Shown here in pieces: positions 8,565-19,931 of a DNA stretch of 37,350 nucleotides. Location of the stretch: positions 1 to 37,350 of the forward strand of contig JAJFIP010000261.1 of assembly GCA_021774875.1 (NCBI GenBank). The letters run 5' to 3'. The number at the start of each line of letters is the position of its first letter. Within the stretch, counting starts at the first letter, position 1. Below the pieces are notes generated by a model. That model was not told where the DNA came from, ran no database searches, and saw nothing but the letters and a program-made list of their open reading frames with translations. The translations under genes were made by a program, and so were the position numbers. The stretch comes from Emcibacter sp. (lineage in GTDB: Bacteria > Pseudomonadota > Alphaproteobacteria > Sphingomonadales > Emcibacteraceae).

Positions 8565-9003
8565 AATGGCTGAACTTTCGCCACATTCTGGCATTATCAA
8601 GGATGGGATACATATCCTGCCGCTGCGGGTTTATTACGAGGATACGGACGCTGGCGGCATAGTATATTATGCTAACTATTTGAAATATATGGAACGGGGA
8701 CGATCGGAAATGCTGACAATGCTCGGAATCGATCAAAGGAAAATGCTGGAATTTCTGAAGCCGGATGATATTAGGTTCGTCGTTGTCAGGTCGGAAATTG
8801 ATTATGTGAACTCAGCCAGACTGAATGATGAGATTACCGTCCATACCAAAGTTGCTCAATTGGGCAGGGCGAGCCTGATGATGGCACAGGAAGTATGCAG
8901 GGCAGGTGAAATGCTGGCCAAGGGTATTGTCAGGGTTGCGGCCCTGAATGCTCAGGATAAACCCGCGCGACTACCCAACAAAATTATCCAAAAATTTACT
9001 TAA
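8557..9003 (+). CDS. ybgC: Tol-Pal-associated acyl-CoA thioesterase (YbgC)
   Basis: [38 protein letters not shown]; hotdog thioesterase motif, upstream of tolQ. Confidence 0.95.
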   Translation: MSEMAELSPHSGIIKDGIHILPLRVYYEDTDAGGIVYYANYLKYMERGRSEMLTMLGIDQRKMLEFLKPDDIRFVVVRSEIDYVNSARLNDEITVHTKVAQLGRASLMMAQEVCRAGEMLAKGIVRVAALNAQDKPARLPNKIIQKFT

Positions 9004-9035
9004 AGCCAAAAACTGATTTAGGAATAGGGACAGCA

Positions 9036-9770
9036 ATGCAGGAAGATACAGTTGGAAATGCAGTCGATATCATTGATCTGGGCAGTGATATACCGGATTT
9101 TTCCCTTTGGGGAATGTTCTCTCAGGCTGACTGGATTGTGCAGCTGGTGATGCTGGTGTTACTTGGGTCTTCCCTGTGGTGTTGGGCGATTATCTTTGAC
9201 AAAAGCAAGCGCATCCGCCGCGTCATCGCACAGGCAGACAAGTTTGATGCTGAATTCTGGTCCGGCAATTCGCTGGAGGATCTCTACGCTCGGGTCAAGA
9301 AAAATCCGGATCATCCCATGGCCGCGCTTTTTGTTGCCGCCATGCGGGAATGGCAGCGGTCAGTGGGTGGTCGGGGGGTCAGCAAGCTGGGTATGGGCCT
9401 TCAGGATAGAATATACCGGGTCATGCGGGTGACGGTCAGCCGGGAAATGGAACGACTGGAAAACTATCTGAGCTTCCTTGCTACTGTGGGGTCTACGGCA
9501 CCATTTGTTGGGCTTTTCGGCACAGTTTGGGGGATTATGAATGCTTTTGAGCAAATTGCCCTGACCCATAATTCATCCCTTGCCGTTGTTGCCCCCGGTA
9601 TTGCCGAGGCCCTGTTTGCCACGGCTATGGGATTGGTGGCAGCGGTGCCTGCGGTGGTGGCCTATAACAAGATCAGCAATGAGCTTGGACGTTATGCCAA
9701 CCGGTTGGAGGGATTTGCTGATGAGTTTGGTACCATCCTGTCCCGCCAACTGGATGAGGAGCATCATTGA
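9036..9770 (+). CDS. tolQ: Tol-Pal system protein TolQ
   Basis: LSFLATVGSTAPFVGLFGTVWGIMNAFEQIA...VVAPGIAEALFATAMGLVAAVPAVVAYN (MotA/TolQ/ExbB). Confidence 0.97.
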   Translation: MQEDTVGNAVDIIDLGSDIPDFSLWGMFSQADWIVQLVMLVLLGSSLWCWAIIFDKSKRIRRVIAQADKFDAEFWSGNSLEDLYARVKKNPDHPMAALFVAAMREWQRSVGGRGVSKLGMGLQDRIYRVMRVTVSREMERLENYLSFLATVGSTAPFVGLFGTVWGIMNAFEQIALTHNSSLAVVAPGIAEALFATAMGLVAAVPAVVAYNKISNELGRYANRLEGFADEFGTILSRQLDEEHH

Positions 9771-10201
9771 TGCAGATGCACGGTGGACATAAATTCATCG
9801 GCTCCAGCCGCCGGCATAAGCCTATGAGTGAAATTAATGTGACCCCCTGTGTCGATGTGATGCTGGTGTTGCTGGTGGTTTTTATGGTTGCCGCCCCGTT
9901 GCTGACAGTTGGTATTCCCATAGATTTGCCAAATTCAGCGGCCAAGGCTTTGCCGGAAAATACTAAACCCCTGTCCATTACCATTGCCAAAGATGGTCAG
10001 CTTTATCTTCAGGATGAAGCCATAGATCTGGCCGAATTGGTGCCGCGACTGAAAGTAATATTTGCCGGACGCAAGGACGGAAGGATATATATTCATGGCG
10101 ACAGGACCGTTGATTATGGCGTGGTTATGAAAGTGATGGGGCGTATGAATGGTGCCGGATTTTCAAGAGTTGCCCTTGTGACAGATACGGAGAATAGATA
10201 A
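9767..10201 (+). CDS. tolR: Tol-Pal system protein TolR
   Basis: HKPMSEINVTPCVDVMLVLLVVFMVAAPLLTVGIPIDLP (ExbD/TolR). Start at 9767 or 9770. Confidence 0.97.
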   Translation: MMQMHGGHKFIGSSRRHKPMSEINVTPCVDVMLVLLVVFMVAAPLLTVGIPIDLPNSAAKALPENTKPLSITIAKDGQLYLQDEAIDLAELVPRLKVIFAGRKDGRIYIHGDRTVDYGVVMKVMGRMNGAGFSRVALVTDTENR

Positions 10202-10203
10202 AA

Positions 10204-11031
10204 TTGCGTGATGCAGTCATCATATCGGTTATTTTCCATTTCGTTGTGATGGCGTCGGGAATGGTCGCCCTGCCAATGCTCAGACCCGACAGACCAGACA
10301 TCATGAAAGTTATCCCCATAGAGGTGATCAAGATTGGTGATGTGACAAAATTACGCACTCAGGAAAAAAAACCAGACCCCATAATCAAGAAGCCAAATAA
10401 AAAATCACCGGAGCGTAAGGTGGAAATGCCGCCGGAGCCGCCAAAACTGGCCTCCACCATGCCCCTGCCGGATATGAAGTCAAAACCGAAACCAAAAAAG
10501 AAAACCACGATCAAGAAGCCAACAAAAGTGACGTCCAAGCGCGCACCAAGGATCACGCCCAAAACTAAACCGCGCCGGTTTAATGCCGGCAAACTTGCCG
10601 TGCTTCTGGATAAGCGGGAACAATCAGAGCCGGATATACTGGAAAAGTTGAAAGACAGGGACTACGGCAAGGAAAAAGTAATCAGCACCATTGATATACA
10701 GCAGCAGACCCTTAGTCTCATTGATGCCATTGACAAGCATATCTATGACAATCAGTGCTGGAATATTCCGGCTGGGGCCAAGGGGGCAGAGGGCCTGCGG
10801 GTGACAATCAGGTTTCGCCTGAGCCCCGAAGGAGAATTAATTGGATCACCAAAGGTTGTGGATAGTGGGCGGATGAATTCACCGGGTCAGGAATTTTACC
10901 GAACCGCTGCGGAAAGTGCGCTTAGGGCAGTGCGTAAATGTGCGCCTTATGATTTCCTGCCCAAGGCTCAATATGACCTGTGGCGGGATATGGAAATAAT
11001 TTTTGACCCTGAACATATACTGAGTAGCTAA
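10204..11031 (+). CDS. tolA: Tol-Pal system protein TolA-like
   Basis: N-terminal TM segment, long Lys/Pro-rich middle region, C-terminal TolA/TonB-like domain ([54 protein letters not shown]); position between tolR and tolB. Apparent TTG start. Confidence 0.92.
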   Translation: MRDAVIISVIFHFVVMASGMVALPMLRPDRPDIMKVIPIEVIKIGDVTKLRTQEKKPDPIIKKPNKKSPERKVEMPPEPPKLASTMPLPDMKSKPKPKKKTTIKKPTKVTSKRAPRITPKTKPRRFNAGKLAVLLDKREQSEPDILEKLKDRDYGKEKVISTIDIQQQTLSLIDAIDKHIYDNQCWNIPAGAKGAEGLRVTIRFRLSPEGELIGSPKVVDSGRMNSPGQEFYRTAAESALRAVRKCAPYDFLPKAQYDLWRDMEIIFDPEHILSS

Positions 11032-11033
11032 CA

Positions 11034-12404
11034 ATGAAATATATGGAGATACGCGTGAGGTTGTGTAAAATATTGATATTGATCATGGCAGGTATTGCTG
11101 TGGCTGTTCCCGTTGTAAATGCAAAAATTGTTGTTGATGTCAACCGGGGTCATGCGGACCCTTTGCCCATAGCCATCACTGATCTGATTGGAAATGAAAG
11201 TGATATTATATCTGGTGGATCGGTTAAGAACTATGGCCAGCGTATCGCCCTTGTGGTTAAGGCGGATCTGACCCGTTCCGGTCTGTTTCAGATGGTGGAC
11301 AGTGCGGCCTTTATCAAGTCGGCAAATCCGCTGACAACGTTACGAAACCCGAATTTTAACAACTGGAAAGCCATCGGAGCGCAAGCTCTTATGAATGGCT
11401 CGATTTCTTTGCAGGAAGATGGGCGACTGAAAGTGGAATTCAGACTTTGGGATGTTCTGGGCAGTAATCAATTGACCGGACTGCGGTATTTTACATCACC
11501 AAAAAACTGGCGACGCATTGCTCATCTTATCTCTGATGCCATCTATAAGCGGTTGACCGGGGAGAGTGGGTATTTTGATACCCGGGTGGTTTATATTTCA
11601 GAAAGCGGCCCGGCGACGGCGAGGGTAAAGCGTCTTGCGATAATGGATCAAGACGGCCATAATCATGTGTTCCTGACCAATGGCAAGAATCTTGTACTGA
11701 CGCCACGGTTCTCACCAACGGCACAGGAAATTACCTATCTGTCCTATTTTGATGATAACCCGAGGGTCTATCTTTATAATATTGACAGCGGCAAGCAGGA
11801 AATTCTCGGCGACTTTCCCGGCATGACCTTTGCCCCGCGCTTTTCTCCCGATGGTAACAAGGTGATCATGTCTCAGGCCTTCAAAGGCAATTCAGATATT
11901 TATGTCATGGAACTCACCACACGTAGAATTCAGCGTCTGACCAGCCATACCGCCATCGATACTTCGCCCAGCTATTCACCTGATTCGCGCTATGTTACAT
12001 TTAATTCGGACCGTGGCGGCAGTCAGCAGATCTATGTCATGGATGCAGATGGCAAGAATATCAAGCGCATCAGTTTTGGCAAAGGCCGTTACAGCACACC
12101 CGTCTGGTCACCAAGAGGAGATCTGATAGCCTTTACAAGGCAGTATCGGGGAAAATTTTATATTGGGGTGATGCGCCCGGATGGCAGTGGCGAGCGGCTT
12201 CTATCCGAGAGTTACCTTGATGAAGGGCCGACATGGACACCCAATGGACGGGTGATTATGTACTTCCGCCAGCAGCCCTATGACAGCCGTGGGCGCGGCG
12301 GAGAGACACAATTATGGACCGTCGATCTGACCGGATATAATGAGAGGCAGATGATTACGCCACTTGATGCGTCAGATCCTGCATGGTCCCCCTTGATTAG
12401 ATAA
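11034..12404 (+). CDS. tolB: Tol-Pal system beta-propeller protein TolB
   Basis: Signal peptide, N-terminal TolB domain and repeated [33 protein letters not shown] / [27 protein letters not shown] propeller blades. Confidence 0.97.
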   Translation: MKYMEIRVRLCKILILIMAGIAVAVPVVNAKIVVDVNRGHADPLPIAITDLIGNESDIISGGSVKNYGQRIALVVKADLTRSGLFQMVDSAAFIKSANPLTTLRNPNFNNWKAIGAQALMNGSISLQEDGRLKVEFRLWDVLGSNQLTGLRYFTSPKNWRRIAHLISDAIYKRLTGESGYFDTRVVYISESGPATARVKRLAIMDQDGHNHVFLTNGKNLVLTPRFSPTAQEITYLSYFDDNPRVYLYNIDSGKQEILGDFPGMTFAPRFSPDGNKVIMSQAFKGNSDIYVMELTTRRIQRLTSHTAIDTSPSYSPDSRYVTFNSDRGGSQQIYVMDADGKNIKRISFGKGRYSTPVWSPRGDLIAFTRQYRGKFYIGVMRPDGSGERLLSESYLDEGPTWTPNGRVIMYFRQQPYDSRGRGGETQLWTVDLTGYNERQMITPLDASDPAWSPLIR

Positions 12405-12540
12405 ATGATTCTGTTATAGTTCCATCGGATTGCTGTATAGTTCATTATTAGATTGTAAACAGGCAACCGCCAATTCTTACGGGGAATGGCATTTCATCGG
12501 TTGGACAAAAATATATTAAGTAACGTGGAAGGACCACTAA

Positions 12541-13086
12541 ATGCTGGAAAAAATGAATGGCGTAAAATACTGGGCACTCATCGGGGCTGTCCTGCTTTTA
12601 AACGCTTGTGCGAATTCGAATACAGGTACTGTACCTGATACACCGACAGATCCTGTTGTCGAAACACAAGAGCCTGTTGTTGCTGAACCAACAGAGGATG
12701 TTACGACTGAACCCATGATGGAAGATCCCGATACACAGGAATCTCTTGATGCTGCTTCTGGTGGGGCGCTGGTCTATTTTGGTTATGACCGTTATGATCT
12801 GACCGCCGATGGCCGTTCCGGTTTGCAGACACAGGCGGCATGGCTGGTGGCTCATGCTTCTGTCAAAGTAACAGTCGAAGGCCATTGTGACGAGCGGGGC
12901 ACACGGGAATATAACCTGGCCCTTGGTGACAGGCGGGCAAATTCTGTGAAGAATTATCTGGTGGCACTAGGTGTTGATCCATCACGTATTCACACGGTAA
13001 GCTATGGCAAGGAACGCCCTGCTGTAACCGGTTCTGGTGAATCTTCATGGTCACAAAATCGCCGTGGTTACACCCGCGTAAATTAA
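12541..13086 (+). CDS. pal: Peptidoglycan-associated lipoprotein Pal
   Basis: Lipobox LLNAC and OmpA-like domain VEGHCDERGTREYNLALGDRRANSVKNYLVALGVDPSRIHTVSYGKERP. Confidence 0.97.
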   Translation: MLEKMNGVKYWALIGAVLLLNACANSNTGTVPDTPTDPVVETQEPVVAEPTEDVTTEPMMEDPDTQESLDAASGGALVYFGYDRYDLTADGRSGLQTQAAWLVAHASVKVTVEGHCDERGTREYNLALGDRRANSVKNYLVALGVDPSRIHTVSYGKERPAVTGSGESSWSQNRRGYTRVN

Positions 13087-13103
13087 TATTCTTAGACTTA
13101 CAG

Positions 13104-13143
13104 AATACCCGCGCGTCTTTCATGGCTGCGCGGGTATTTTTTT
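13104..13143 (+). terminator. Rho-independent terminator downstream of pal
   Basis: AATACCCGCGC...GCGCGGGTATT followed by TTTTTT; 11-bp perfect stem. Confidence 0.9.
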
Positions 13144-13166
13144 GAATTTACGATCTGGAGCTTTTT

Positions 13167-13994
13167 ATGAGAAGAAAAAATATCTTTAGCCCTGCGATCA
13201 TCTTGATTGTGGTTATGGCAGTAATGCTGCCCATATCGTCTTATGCCCAGTCAACACAAAAACGGCTGGAGAATATCGAAAAACAGTTGAAGGCTGTGCA
13301 AAGGAAGGTTTTTAAGTCAGGAAGTAAATTATTCAAGGAGGAGCCATTAGCAGAACCTGAAGCAGGTGGGAGTGTCAGGTTAGCGGATATTGATGCCCGA
13401 CTTTCTCAGCTGGAATCGCAGCTTCGACAGCTTACCGGTCGCATCGAAGAAGGTAATTATCAGACCAATAAAATCAAGCAGCAGTTGGAAGTCATGGCCC
13501 GTGATTATGAATTTCGTCTGAATGAGCTGGAAAAATCAGGGTCAGCAGGTTCAAATATCATAAAGCCTGAGGTTACGCCGGATACAACAGTTGAAGATAT
13601 TCTGCCCGCCGGATCACAGGAACAGCAGTATAGCTATGCCCAAAAACTGGTGACCAAAGGACAATATGCCAAGGCCGAGGGCGCACTTGCCGAATTTCTC
13701 AAACGCTATCCAGAAGCGGACCTGGCTGGTAATGCCCAATATTGGCTGGGGCAGACCTATTACGTGCGTAAGATGTACACCAAAGCCACACGGGCATTTC
13801 TGGAAGGCTATAATAACTATCCCCAGAGTCCTAAATCTCCGGCTTTTTTGTTGAAAATTGGCATGTCGCTGAATGCCATGGGGGAAAAGAAGGATGCCTG
13901 TGATGCCTACCGTGAACTGGCATCGCGTTTCCCGGACAGTATGGAAAGCAAGAACAAACGCCCACCTGAAGAGAAACGGGCCAGTTGCCAGTAA
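13167..13994 (+). CDS. cpoB: Tol-Pal system protein CpoB/YbgF
   Basis: Signal peptide, coiled-coil (LENIEKQLKAVQRK..., LSQLESQLRQLTGRIEEGNYQ), TPR domain (QYSYAQKLVTKGQYAKAEGALAEFLKRYPEADLAGNAQYWLGQTYY). Confidence 0.95.
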   Translation: MRRKNIFSPAIILIVVMAVMLPISSYAQSTQKRLENIEKQLKAVQRKVFKSGSKLFKEEPLAEPEAGGSVRLADIDARLSQLESQLRQLTGRIEEGNYQTNKIKQQLEVMARDYEFRLNELEKSGSAGSNIIKPEVTPDTTVEDILPAGSQEQQYSYAQKLVTKGQYAKAEGALAEFLKRYPEADLAGNAQYWLGQTYYVRKMYTKATRAFLEGYNNYPQSPKSPAFLLKIGMSLNAMGEKKDACDAYRELASRFPDSMESKNKRPPEEKRASCQ

Positions 13995-14001
13995 TGCCCT
14001 G

Positions 14002-15276
14002 ATGGATACAGACCTCACATATGATGAATTTTCTGATCTGCTGCTGGCCATGAAGCCTGCGCCGAGAGAGAGGATCGCAGTGGCGGTGTCAGGCGGTGCT
14101 GATAGTATGGCTCTGACTGTGATGCTAGGTGAATATTGTCGGGCGCATGAAATTTCCCTGACCGCGGTGACAGTTGATCATGGCTTGCGCGAAGAGGCCA
14201 CTGATGAAGCCATTCAGGTGGGAAAGTGGCTCAAAAAACAGCATATTTCCCATGTGATTCTCAAATGGCAGGGGGATAAACCCAACAGCAATATTCAGGA
14301 TCAGGCCCGAATGGCCCGTTACCGTCTGATGGGAGACTGGTGTCAGAGTAATAATATCTCCCGGCTATTCCTTGCCCATCATCAGGGGGATCAGGCGGAA
14401 ACTTTCCTGATCCGTCTGTTTCGCGGCAGTGGTATTGACGGCCTGTCTGCCATGAAAGCCCAGACTGATTTTCCGCATCTTTTACCGACAGGGGATATTA
14501 CCCTCTGCCGGCCACTGCTTTCAGTGGCTAAGGCTCGTCTTGAAGCGACTTTGCGGCAGCGGGATCAGCCATGGATAGAAGACCCCAGCAATCACAATGA
14601 AGCCTTTATGCGGATCAAGGTGCGAAATCTGTTGCAGGAAAATGATATTGAAGGTCTGGACGAAGAACGGATGGCCCGAACGGCAGCAAGAATGGAGCGG
14701 GTACGATCCCTGTTGCAGTTTTTAACGGAGGATTTGATACAGCAGTCAGTGACTTTTTTCCCGGAAGGATATGCCGAGGTAAAGTTATTCCCCCTACATT
14801 CAGCCCATGAGGAGATCGCCCTGCGCTGTCTTGCGTCACTAATACGCAGGGTCAGTGGTAGCAAATATGTCCCGCGCATGAATAAGCTCGAAGCCCTGTA
14901 TGACAGATTGAAGGGGTCAGATTTTCCCGGTCAGACTTTGGCAGGATGTATGATTTCACCGTTACGGAACCAGCGGATCATGATCAGCCGGGAAAGTGCA
15001 GCTATAGAAGATGTCATCGATCTTGAAGCAGACATGAAAATATTATGGGATGGGCGTTTTCTTATTGAAAATCATGCGACAGCGGGTATCTTGAAAAAGC
15101 TGGAAGACACACAGTGGCAGACAGTGTGTCAGGAAAATCCGGCGTTAGCAAATCCAAAACCGGGTAAAACTATCAGGGACAGTCTGCCGTGTATTGTTTC
15201 AGATGATGGTAGAGTGATGTTGCCGGATTTTATACCGGGCTTTGAGAAAACAGGCTTTAAGGCCATATTTAAGTAA
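14002..15276 (+). CDS. tilS: tRNA(Ile)-lysidine synthase
   Basis: RIAVAVSGGADSMALTVML...VDHGLREEATDEA...LAHHQGDQAETFLIRLFRGSGIDGL. Start at 14002 preferred because the 13873 start overlaps cpoB heavily. Confidence 0.95.
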   Translation: MDTDLTYDEFSDLLLAMKPAPRERIAVAVSGGADSMALTVMLGEYCRAHEISLTAVTVDHGLREEATDEAIQVGKWLKKQHISHVILKWQGDKPNSNIQDQARMARYRLMGDWCQSNNISRLFLAHHQGDQAETFLIRLFRGSGIDGLSAMKAQTDFPHLLPTGDITLCRPLLSVAKARLEATLRQRDQPWIEDPSNHNEAFMRIKVRNLLQENDIEGLDEERMARTAARMERVRSLLQFLTEDLIQQSVTFFPEGYAEVKLFPLHSAHEEIALRCLASLIRRVSGSKYVPRMNKLEALYDRLKGSDFPGQTLAGCMISPLRNQRIMISRESAAIEDVIDLEADMKILWDGRFLIENHATAGILKKLEDTQWQTVCQENPALANPKPGKTIRDSLPCIVSDDGRVMLPDFIPGFEKTGFKAIFK

Positions 15277-15345
15277 TCTTTTGTCAATGTTTTAGCTGCA
15301 AAATGCTGAAATGTGGATAAAATGCAAAAATAATGCTGCTATTGG

Positions 15346-15374
15346 CTTGTTTGAACCTCAAAAAGGCCTATTTA
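15346..15374 (+). promoter_or_regulatory. Candidate sigma32-like (heat-shock) promoter upstream of ftsH
   Basis: CTTGTTT (15346-15352), 14-nt spacer, CCTATTTA (15367-15374), loosely resembling CTTGAAA-N-CCCCATNT. Confidence 0.3.
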
Positions 15375-15393
15375 TGAGTGATAACAGTGACAA

Positions 15394-17340
15394 TTGAAAG
15401 ATACGCGAAATATGGGACGTAATATTGCATTATGGGCGATAATCATAATCCTGCTGTTGACCCTTTATTCCGCCCTGAATGGCGGAGAGCGTCAGAGCGC
15501 ACAGGCGGAAATTGATTTTTCCACTTTTCTTGATCGGGTGGAATCCGGTCAGGTCGTAAAAGTCACAATTCAGGGCAATGATATTGTTGGTGAATATGGG
15601 GCCGGGGCCAATGGTAATTTTCATACCCATGCGCCGGAATATCCGAACCTCGTTAACGACTTGCGGGCCAAAGGGGTGGTTATTACCTCTACTCCGGAAG
15701 AACAGGGCTCATTTCTGAATGTTTTCCTCGGCTGGTTGCCGATGATTGTTTTGATCGGGGTATGGATTTTCTTCATGCGCCAGATGCAGGGTGGTGGCAA
15801 TAAGGCCATGGGCTTTGGCAAGTCCAAGGCGAAATTGCTCAATGAATCACATGGCCGGGTCACTTTTGATGATGTGGCAGGTATTGATGAAGCCAAGGAA
15901 GAACTGGAAGAAATTGTTGAATTTTTGCAAGACCCGCAGAAATTTGAACGGCTCGGCGGCAAAATTCCAAAAGGTGCTTTGCTTGTCGGCCCACCCGGTA
16001 CTGGTAAAACCTTACTGGCCCGGGCGATTGCTGGCGAGGCTAACGTGCCTTTCTTCACTATTTCCGGCTCAGATTTTGTTGAAATGTTTGTCGGCGTAGG
16101 AGCCAGCCGGGTTCGTGACATGTTTGAACAGGCTAAAAGGAATGCGCCCTGCATTATCTTCATCGATGAGATTGATGCCGTTGGCCGGCATCGTGGTGCG
16201 GGCCTTGGCGGTGGCAATGATGAGCGGGAACAGACGCTCAATCAGCTGCTTGTTGAAATGGACGGGTTTGAATCAAATGAGGGCGTTATCTTAGTGGCGG
16301 CAACCAACCGCCCGGACGTGCTGGACCCTGCACTATTGCGCCCTGGTCGTTTTGACCGTCAGGTTGTGGTGCCGATGCCTGATATTATCGGGCGGGAGAA
16401 AATCCTCAAAGTTCATATTAAAAAGACTCCAAAACTGGCGGCAGACGTGGATGTTCGGGTTCTTGCAAGGGGCACCCCCGGTTTTTCCGGCGCTGATCTT
16501 GCCAATCTGATTAATGAAGGTGCTTTGCTTGCGGCCCGTAAAGGTAAGCGGGTCATCACTATGGATGACTTTGAAGAAGCTAAAGACAAAGTCATGATGG
16601 GGGCGGAACGCCGTTCCATGGTGATGACAGAAGAAGAAAAACGCATGACTGCTTTCCATGAAGCTGGCCACGCTTTGGTCGCGGCAAAATGCCCGGCATC
16701 AGACCCCATTCACAAGGCAACTATCATTCCGCGCGGTCGGGCACTGGGTATGGTGATGCGGTTGCCGGAAAAAGACAGCTATTCCTATGCCCGTGATAAA
16801 ATGCATGATGATCTTGCCGTGTCTATGGGTGGTCGCGTAGCAGAGGAAATATGTTTTGGCTATGATAAAGTGTCATCCGGTGCTTCTGGTGATATTGCCA
16901 GTGCCACCAGACTAGCTCGGGCTATGGTTACCAAATGGGGTATGAGTGACAAGCTCGGTATGTTGCAATATGGCGATAATCAGGAAGAAGTATTCCTTGG
17001 GCATTCAGTATCTCGCAGCCATGATATTTCAGATGAGACAGCAAAACTTATTGATCAGGAAGTTCGTGAAATTGTTGATGGAAGCTATGCCCGGGCCCAT
17101 AAAATATGTACCGATCATAGGGATTTACTGGATAAGCTCGGTAATGCGCTGTTGGAATATGAGACCCTGACTGGTGATGATATTGATAATATTATCGCGG
17201 GCAAGGAAATTCATAAAGACCTGTTCGGAGATGATAGTTCTGACGACACCCCGAATGCGGGGTCTGTTCCAAGTGCAGGCAGCAAGCCTGACGATGATAA
17301 GGGGGGGAGTTTCGGCTCTGACCCGGTTCCTGAAAATTAA
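15394..17340 (+). CDS. ftsH: ATP-dependent zinc metalloprotease FtsH
   Basis: [26 protein letters not shown]...[18 protein letters not shown]...[43 protein letters not shown]...[12 protein letters not shown]. Start TTG 15394 or ATG 15412. Confidence 0.98.
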   Translation: MKDTRNMGRNIALWAIIIILLLTLYSALNGGERQSAQAEIDFSTFLDRVESGQVVKVTIQGNDIVGEYGAGANGNFHTHAPEYPNLVNDLRAKGVVITSTPEEQGSFLNVFLGWLPMIVLIGVWIFFMRQMQGGGNKAMGFGKSKAKLLNESHGRVTFDDVAGIDEAKEELEEIVEFLQDPQKFERLGGKIPKGALLVGPPGTGKTLLARAIAGEANVPFFTISGSDFVEMFVGVGASRVRDMFEQAKRNAPCIIFIDEIDAVGRHRGAGLGGGNDEREQTLNQLLVEMDGFESNEGVILVAATNRPDVLDPALLRPGRFDRQVVVPMPDIIGREKILKVHIKKTPKLAADVDVRVLARGTPGFSGADLANLINEGALLAARKGKRVITMDDFEEAKDKVMMGAERRSMVMTEEEKRMTAFHEAGHALVAAKCPASDPIHKATIIPRGRALGMVMRLPEKDSYSYARDKMHDDLAVSMGGRVAEEICFGYDKVSSGASGDIASATRLARAMVTKWGMSDKLGMLQYGDNQEEVFLGHSVSRSHDISDETAKLIDQEVREIVDGSYARAHKICTDHRDLLDKLGNALLEYETLTGDDIDNIIAGKEIHKDLFGDDSSDDTPNAGSVPSAGSKPDDDKGGSFGSDPVPEN

Positions 17341-17363
17341 TCATTTTATGAGGTTACGACCTT

Positions 17364-18452
17364 ATGCACGGACCCGTCGACAATAAAATTTACGCGCAGC
17401 CTCTGGGAATACTCAGGGGCTGTGTTGCTTCTGATGCTGTAAAGGCGGGTCATGCCCGCTGGCTGGTCGGTGGCCCCTCTGCCTTCACCATGATCAAAAT
17501 TATATTCCGCGATGGTCGCACCCGACGGGCAGAAGAACTGGTCCCCATATTCAGGCTTGATAAATATATCAGGGAATTGACCTCTTTTCAGCAGGAAGAA
17601 ATATCAACCCAGCTCATTAATATAAGTGAGGTTCGTGCTCCAAGGGGCTCCCTGATGTGGCAGCGGCCACTGCTTCAGGGTATAGTCAATGTGACACCAG
17701 ACAGTTTTTCTGACGGCGGCCGTTACGCACAAACGGATGAGGCCATCGCCCATGCCCGAAAACTGGTTGAGGCAGGCGCTGATTTAATTGATATAGGCGG
17801 TGAATCTACCAGACCCGGCGCGGCCAAAGTTACCATTGAGCAGGAACTGGACCGGGTGATTCCGGTCATTGCGGGACTGTCAGATATTTCTGTCCCCATT
17901 TCCATTGATACCCGAAACCAGCAAGTGATGGCATGTGCCATGAAGGCCGGAGCCAGTATCATAAATGATGTCAGTGCCCTCGGCCATGATGATCGTGCGC
18001 CAGCCTATGCGGCGGAAGTAAATTGCCCGGTCATCCTCATGCATGCCCAGAATAATCCTGATAATATGCAGGATAACCCGCAGTATGATGATGTCGTGCT
18101 TGATGTTTATGATTATCTGGAAAAACGGCTGGAAATATGCCAGAATACAGGCATAGACCGTGAACGGCTGATCATTGATCCGGGCATTGGCTTTGGTAAG
18201 ACGGTTGAACATAATATAGCATTAATGACCAGTCTGTCTTTGTTTCATGGGCTGGGGGTACCTTTGCTTCTGGGTGTTTCCAGAAAGAGCTTCATCGGCC
18301 ATATTACGGCTGAGAAGAATACGGATGAACGGCTTGCCGGATCACTGGCTTTTGGACAAATGGGCTATGATCAGGGGGTTCAGATATTGCGGGTTCATGA
18401 TGTAAAAGAAAGCCGACAGGCACGGGATGCGTGGGTTGCATTGGGGAATTAA
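17364..18452 (+). CDS. folP: Dihydropteroate synthase with N-terminal extension
   Basis: LLQGIVNVTPDSFSDGGRY...ADLIDIGGESTRPGA...PISIDTRNQQVMACAMKAGASIINDVSAL...IDPGIGFGKTVEHN. Confidence 0.96.
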   Translation: MHGPVDNKIYAQPLGILRGCVASDAVKAGHARWLVGGPSAFTMIKIIFRDGRTRRAEELVPIFRLDKYIRELTSFQQEEISTQLINISEVRAPRGSLMWQRPLLQGIVNVTPDSFSDGGRYAQTDEAIAHARKLVEAGADLIDIGGESTRPGAAKVTIEQELDRVIPVIAGLSDISVPISIDTRNQQVMACAMKAGASIINDVSALGHDDRAPAYAAEVNCPVILMHAQNNPDNMQDNPQYDDVVLDVYDYLEKRLEICQNTGIDRERLIIDPGIGFGKTVEHNIALMTSLSLFHGLGVPLLLGVSRKSFIGHITAEKNTDERLAGSLAFGQMGYDQGVQILRVHDVKESRQARDAWVALGN

Positions 18453-18566
18453 CATTGTTGCCTCACAACAAACATAATTCGCGTGTTTTATTGTCTCTGT
18501 TCAGCATGTATTAACATCTGGATGATAATGATTAAATAATTGATATAAAAATAAAAAGCAAAAACC

Positions 18567-19916
18567 ATGACACGGAAATATTTTGGTACGGACGGTATTC
18601 GAGGCACAGCGAACGAGGGGAATATGACTGCAGAAGTTGCCATGCGCGTGGGCATGGCGGCGGCAAAGCATTTTATCCGGGGTGATCACACCCACAGAGT
18701 TGTCATCGGAAAAGATACCCGACTTTCAGGCTATATGCTGGAACCTGCACTGGCGTCCGGCTTTATTTCCATGGGCATGGATGTGATTATGGTTGGGCCC
18801 ATGCCAACACCGGCGGTGGCCATGCTGACCCATTCACTTCGCGCAGATCTCGGGGTAATGATTACCGCATCACATAATCCCTTTTGTGATAATGGTTTGA
18901 AATTATTTGGCCCTGATGGTTATAAATTATCCGATGCCATTGAAATGGAAATTGAACGGCGCATGGATAATGGTTATGCCGATAATCTGGTGCCGTCTGC
19001 CAAGCTGGGCCGGGCACAGCGGTTGAAAAATGCCGTGGGTCGTTATATGGAATTTGCCAAGAATACTTTTCCAAAACATCAACGGCTGGATGGCTTGAAA
19101 ATTGTTGTCGACTGTGCCAATGGTGCGGCTTACAGATCTGCTCCAGAAGTTTTATGGGAATTGGGGGCTGAAGTTATACCAATAGGCGTTAATCCGAATG
19201 GTACTAATATTAATGATAATTGTGGTTCCACCTTTCCGGAGCTGATTTGTGATAATGTGGTGCTTCATAACGCCGACATTGGCATTGCACTGGACGGTGA
19301 TGCGGACCGCCTGATTATCTGTGATGAAAAGGGCCGGATCATTGATGGTGATCAGCTTATGGCGACCGTCGCAACTAACATGAAACAGACAGGGAAACTG
19401 AGCGGTAATGCTGTGGTGACCACGATTATGTCTAATCTCGGCCTTGAAAAATATCTGGAATCCATCGGGCTTGATCTGATCCGTACTCAGGTAGGTGACC
19501 GCTATGTGGTGGAAGCCATGCGCGAGCAGAACCTGAATTTGGGCGGTGAGCAGTCAGGCCATATTGTGATGAGTGATTTTGCCACAACCGGAGACGGCCT
19601 GATTGCGGCATTGCAGATATTATCAGTTCAGGTTTCGACCGGAAAAAAGGTCAGTGAAATTTGCAATCTGTTTACCGCCTATCCTCAATTGCTGAAAAAT
19701 GTCCGTTACGAACCTGACTCGGACCCTTTGACTCAGGCCAGCGTTAAAGCGGCTATTGTCGAGGGTGAAAACCGGCTGAACGGCTGTGGCCGTGTGGTAA
19801 TCCGCAAATCCGGAACCGAGCCCTTGATCAGAGTGATGGCAGAAGGCCAGGATGACAAGTTGATTACCGCTGTGGTGGATGATATTGTCAGTTCAGTCGA
19901 ACAATTGTCAACCTAG
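18567..19916 (+). CDS. glmM: Phosphoglucosamine mutase
   Basis: [27 protein letters not shown]...[26 protein letters not shown]...[17 protein letters not shown]...[20 protein letters not shown]. Confidence 0.97.
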   Translation: MTRKYFGTDGIRGTANEGNMTAEVAMRVGMAAAKHFIRGDHTHRVVIGKDTRLSGYMLEPALASGFISMGMDVIMVGPMPTPAVAMLTHSLRADLGVMITASHNPFCDNGLKLFGPDGYKLSDAIEMEIERRMDNGYADNLVPSAKLGRAQRLKNAVGRYMEFAKNTFPKHQRLDGLKIVVDCANGAAYRSAPEVLWELGAEVIPIGVNPNGTNINDNCGSTFPELICDNVVLHNADIGIALDGDADRLIICDEKGRIIDGDQLMATVATNMKQTGKLSGNAVVTTIMSNLGLEKYLESIGLDLIRTQVGDRYVVEAMREQNLNLGGEQSGHIVMSDFATTGDGLIAALQILSVQVSTGKKVSEICNLFTAYPQLLKNVRYEPDSDPLTQASVKAAIVEGENRLNGCGRVVIRKSGTEPLIRVMAEGQDDKLITAVVDDIVSSVEQLST

Positions 19917-19931
19917 GCCATAAATTCACAT

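Noticed and set aside
10204-11031. Lys/Pro-rich low-complexity segment as a novel repeat protein
   Set aside because: Explained by the normal TolA linker between the TM anchor and the C-terminal domain.
15621-16241. 206-aa minus-strand ORF antisense to ftsH
   Set aside because: Low-complexity Ser/Pro-rich composition typical of antisense reading of a conserved CDS.
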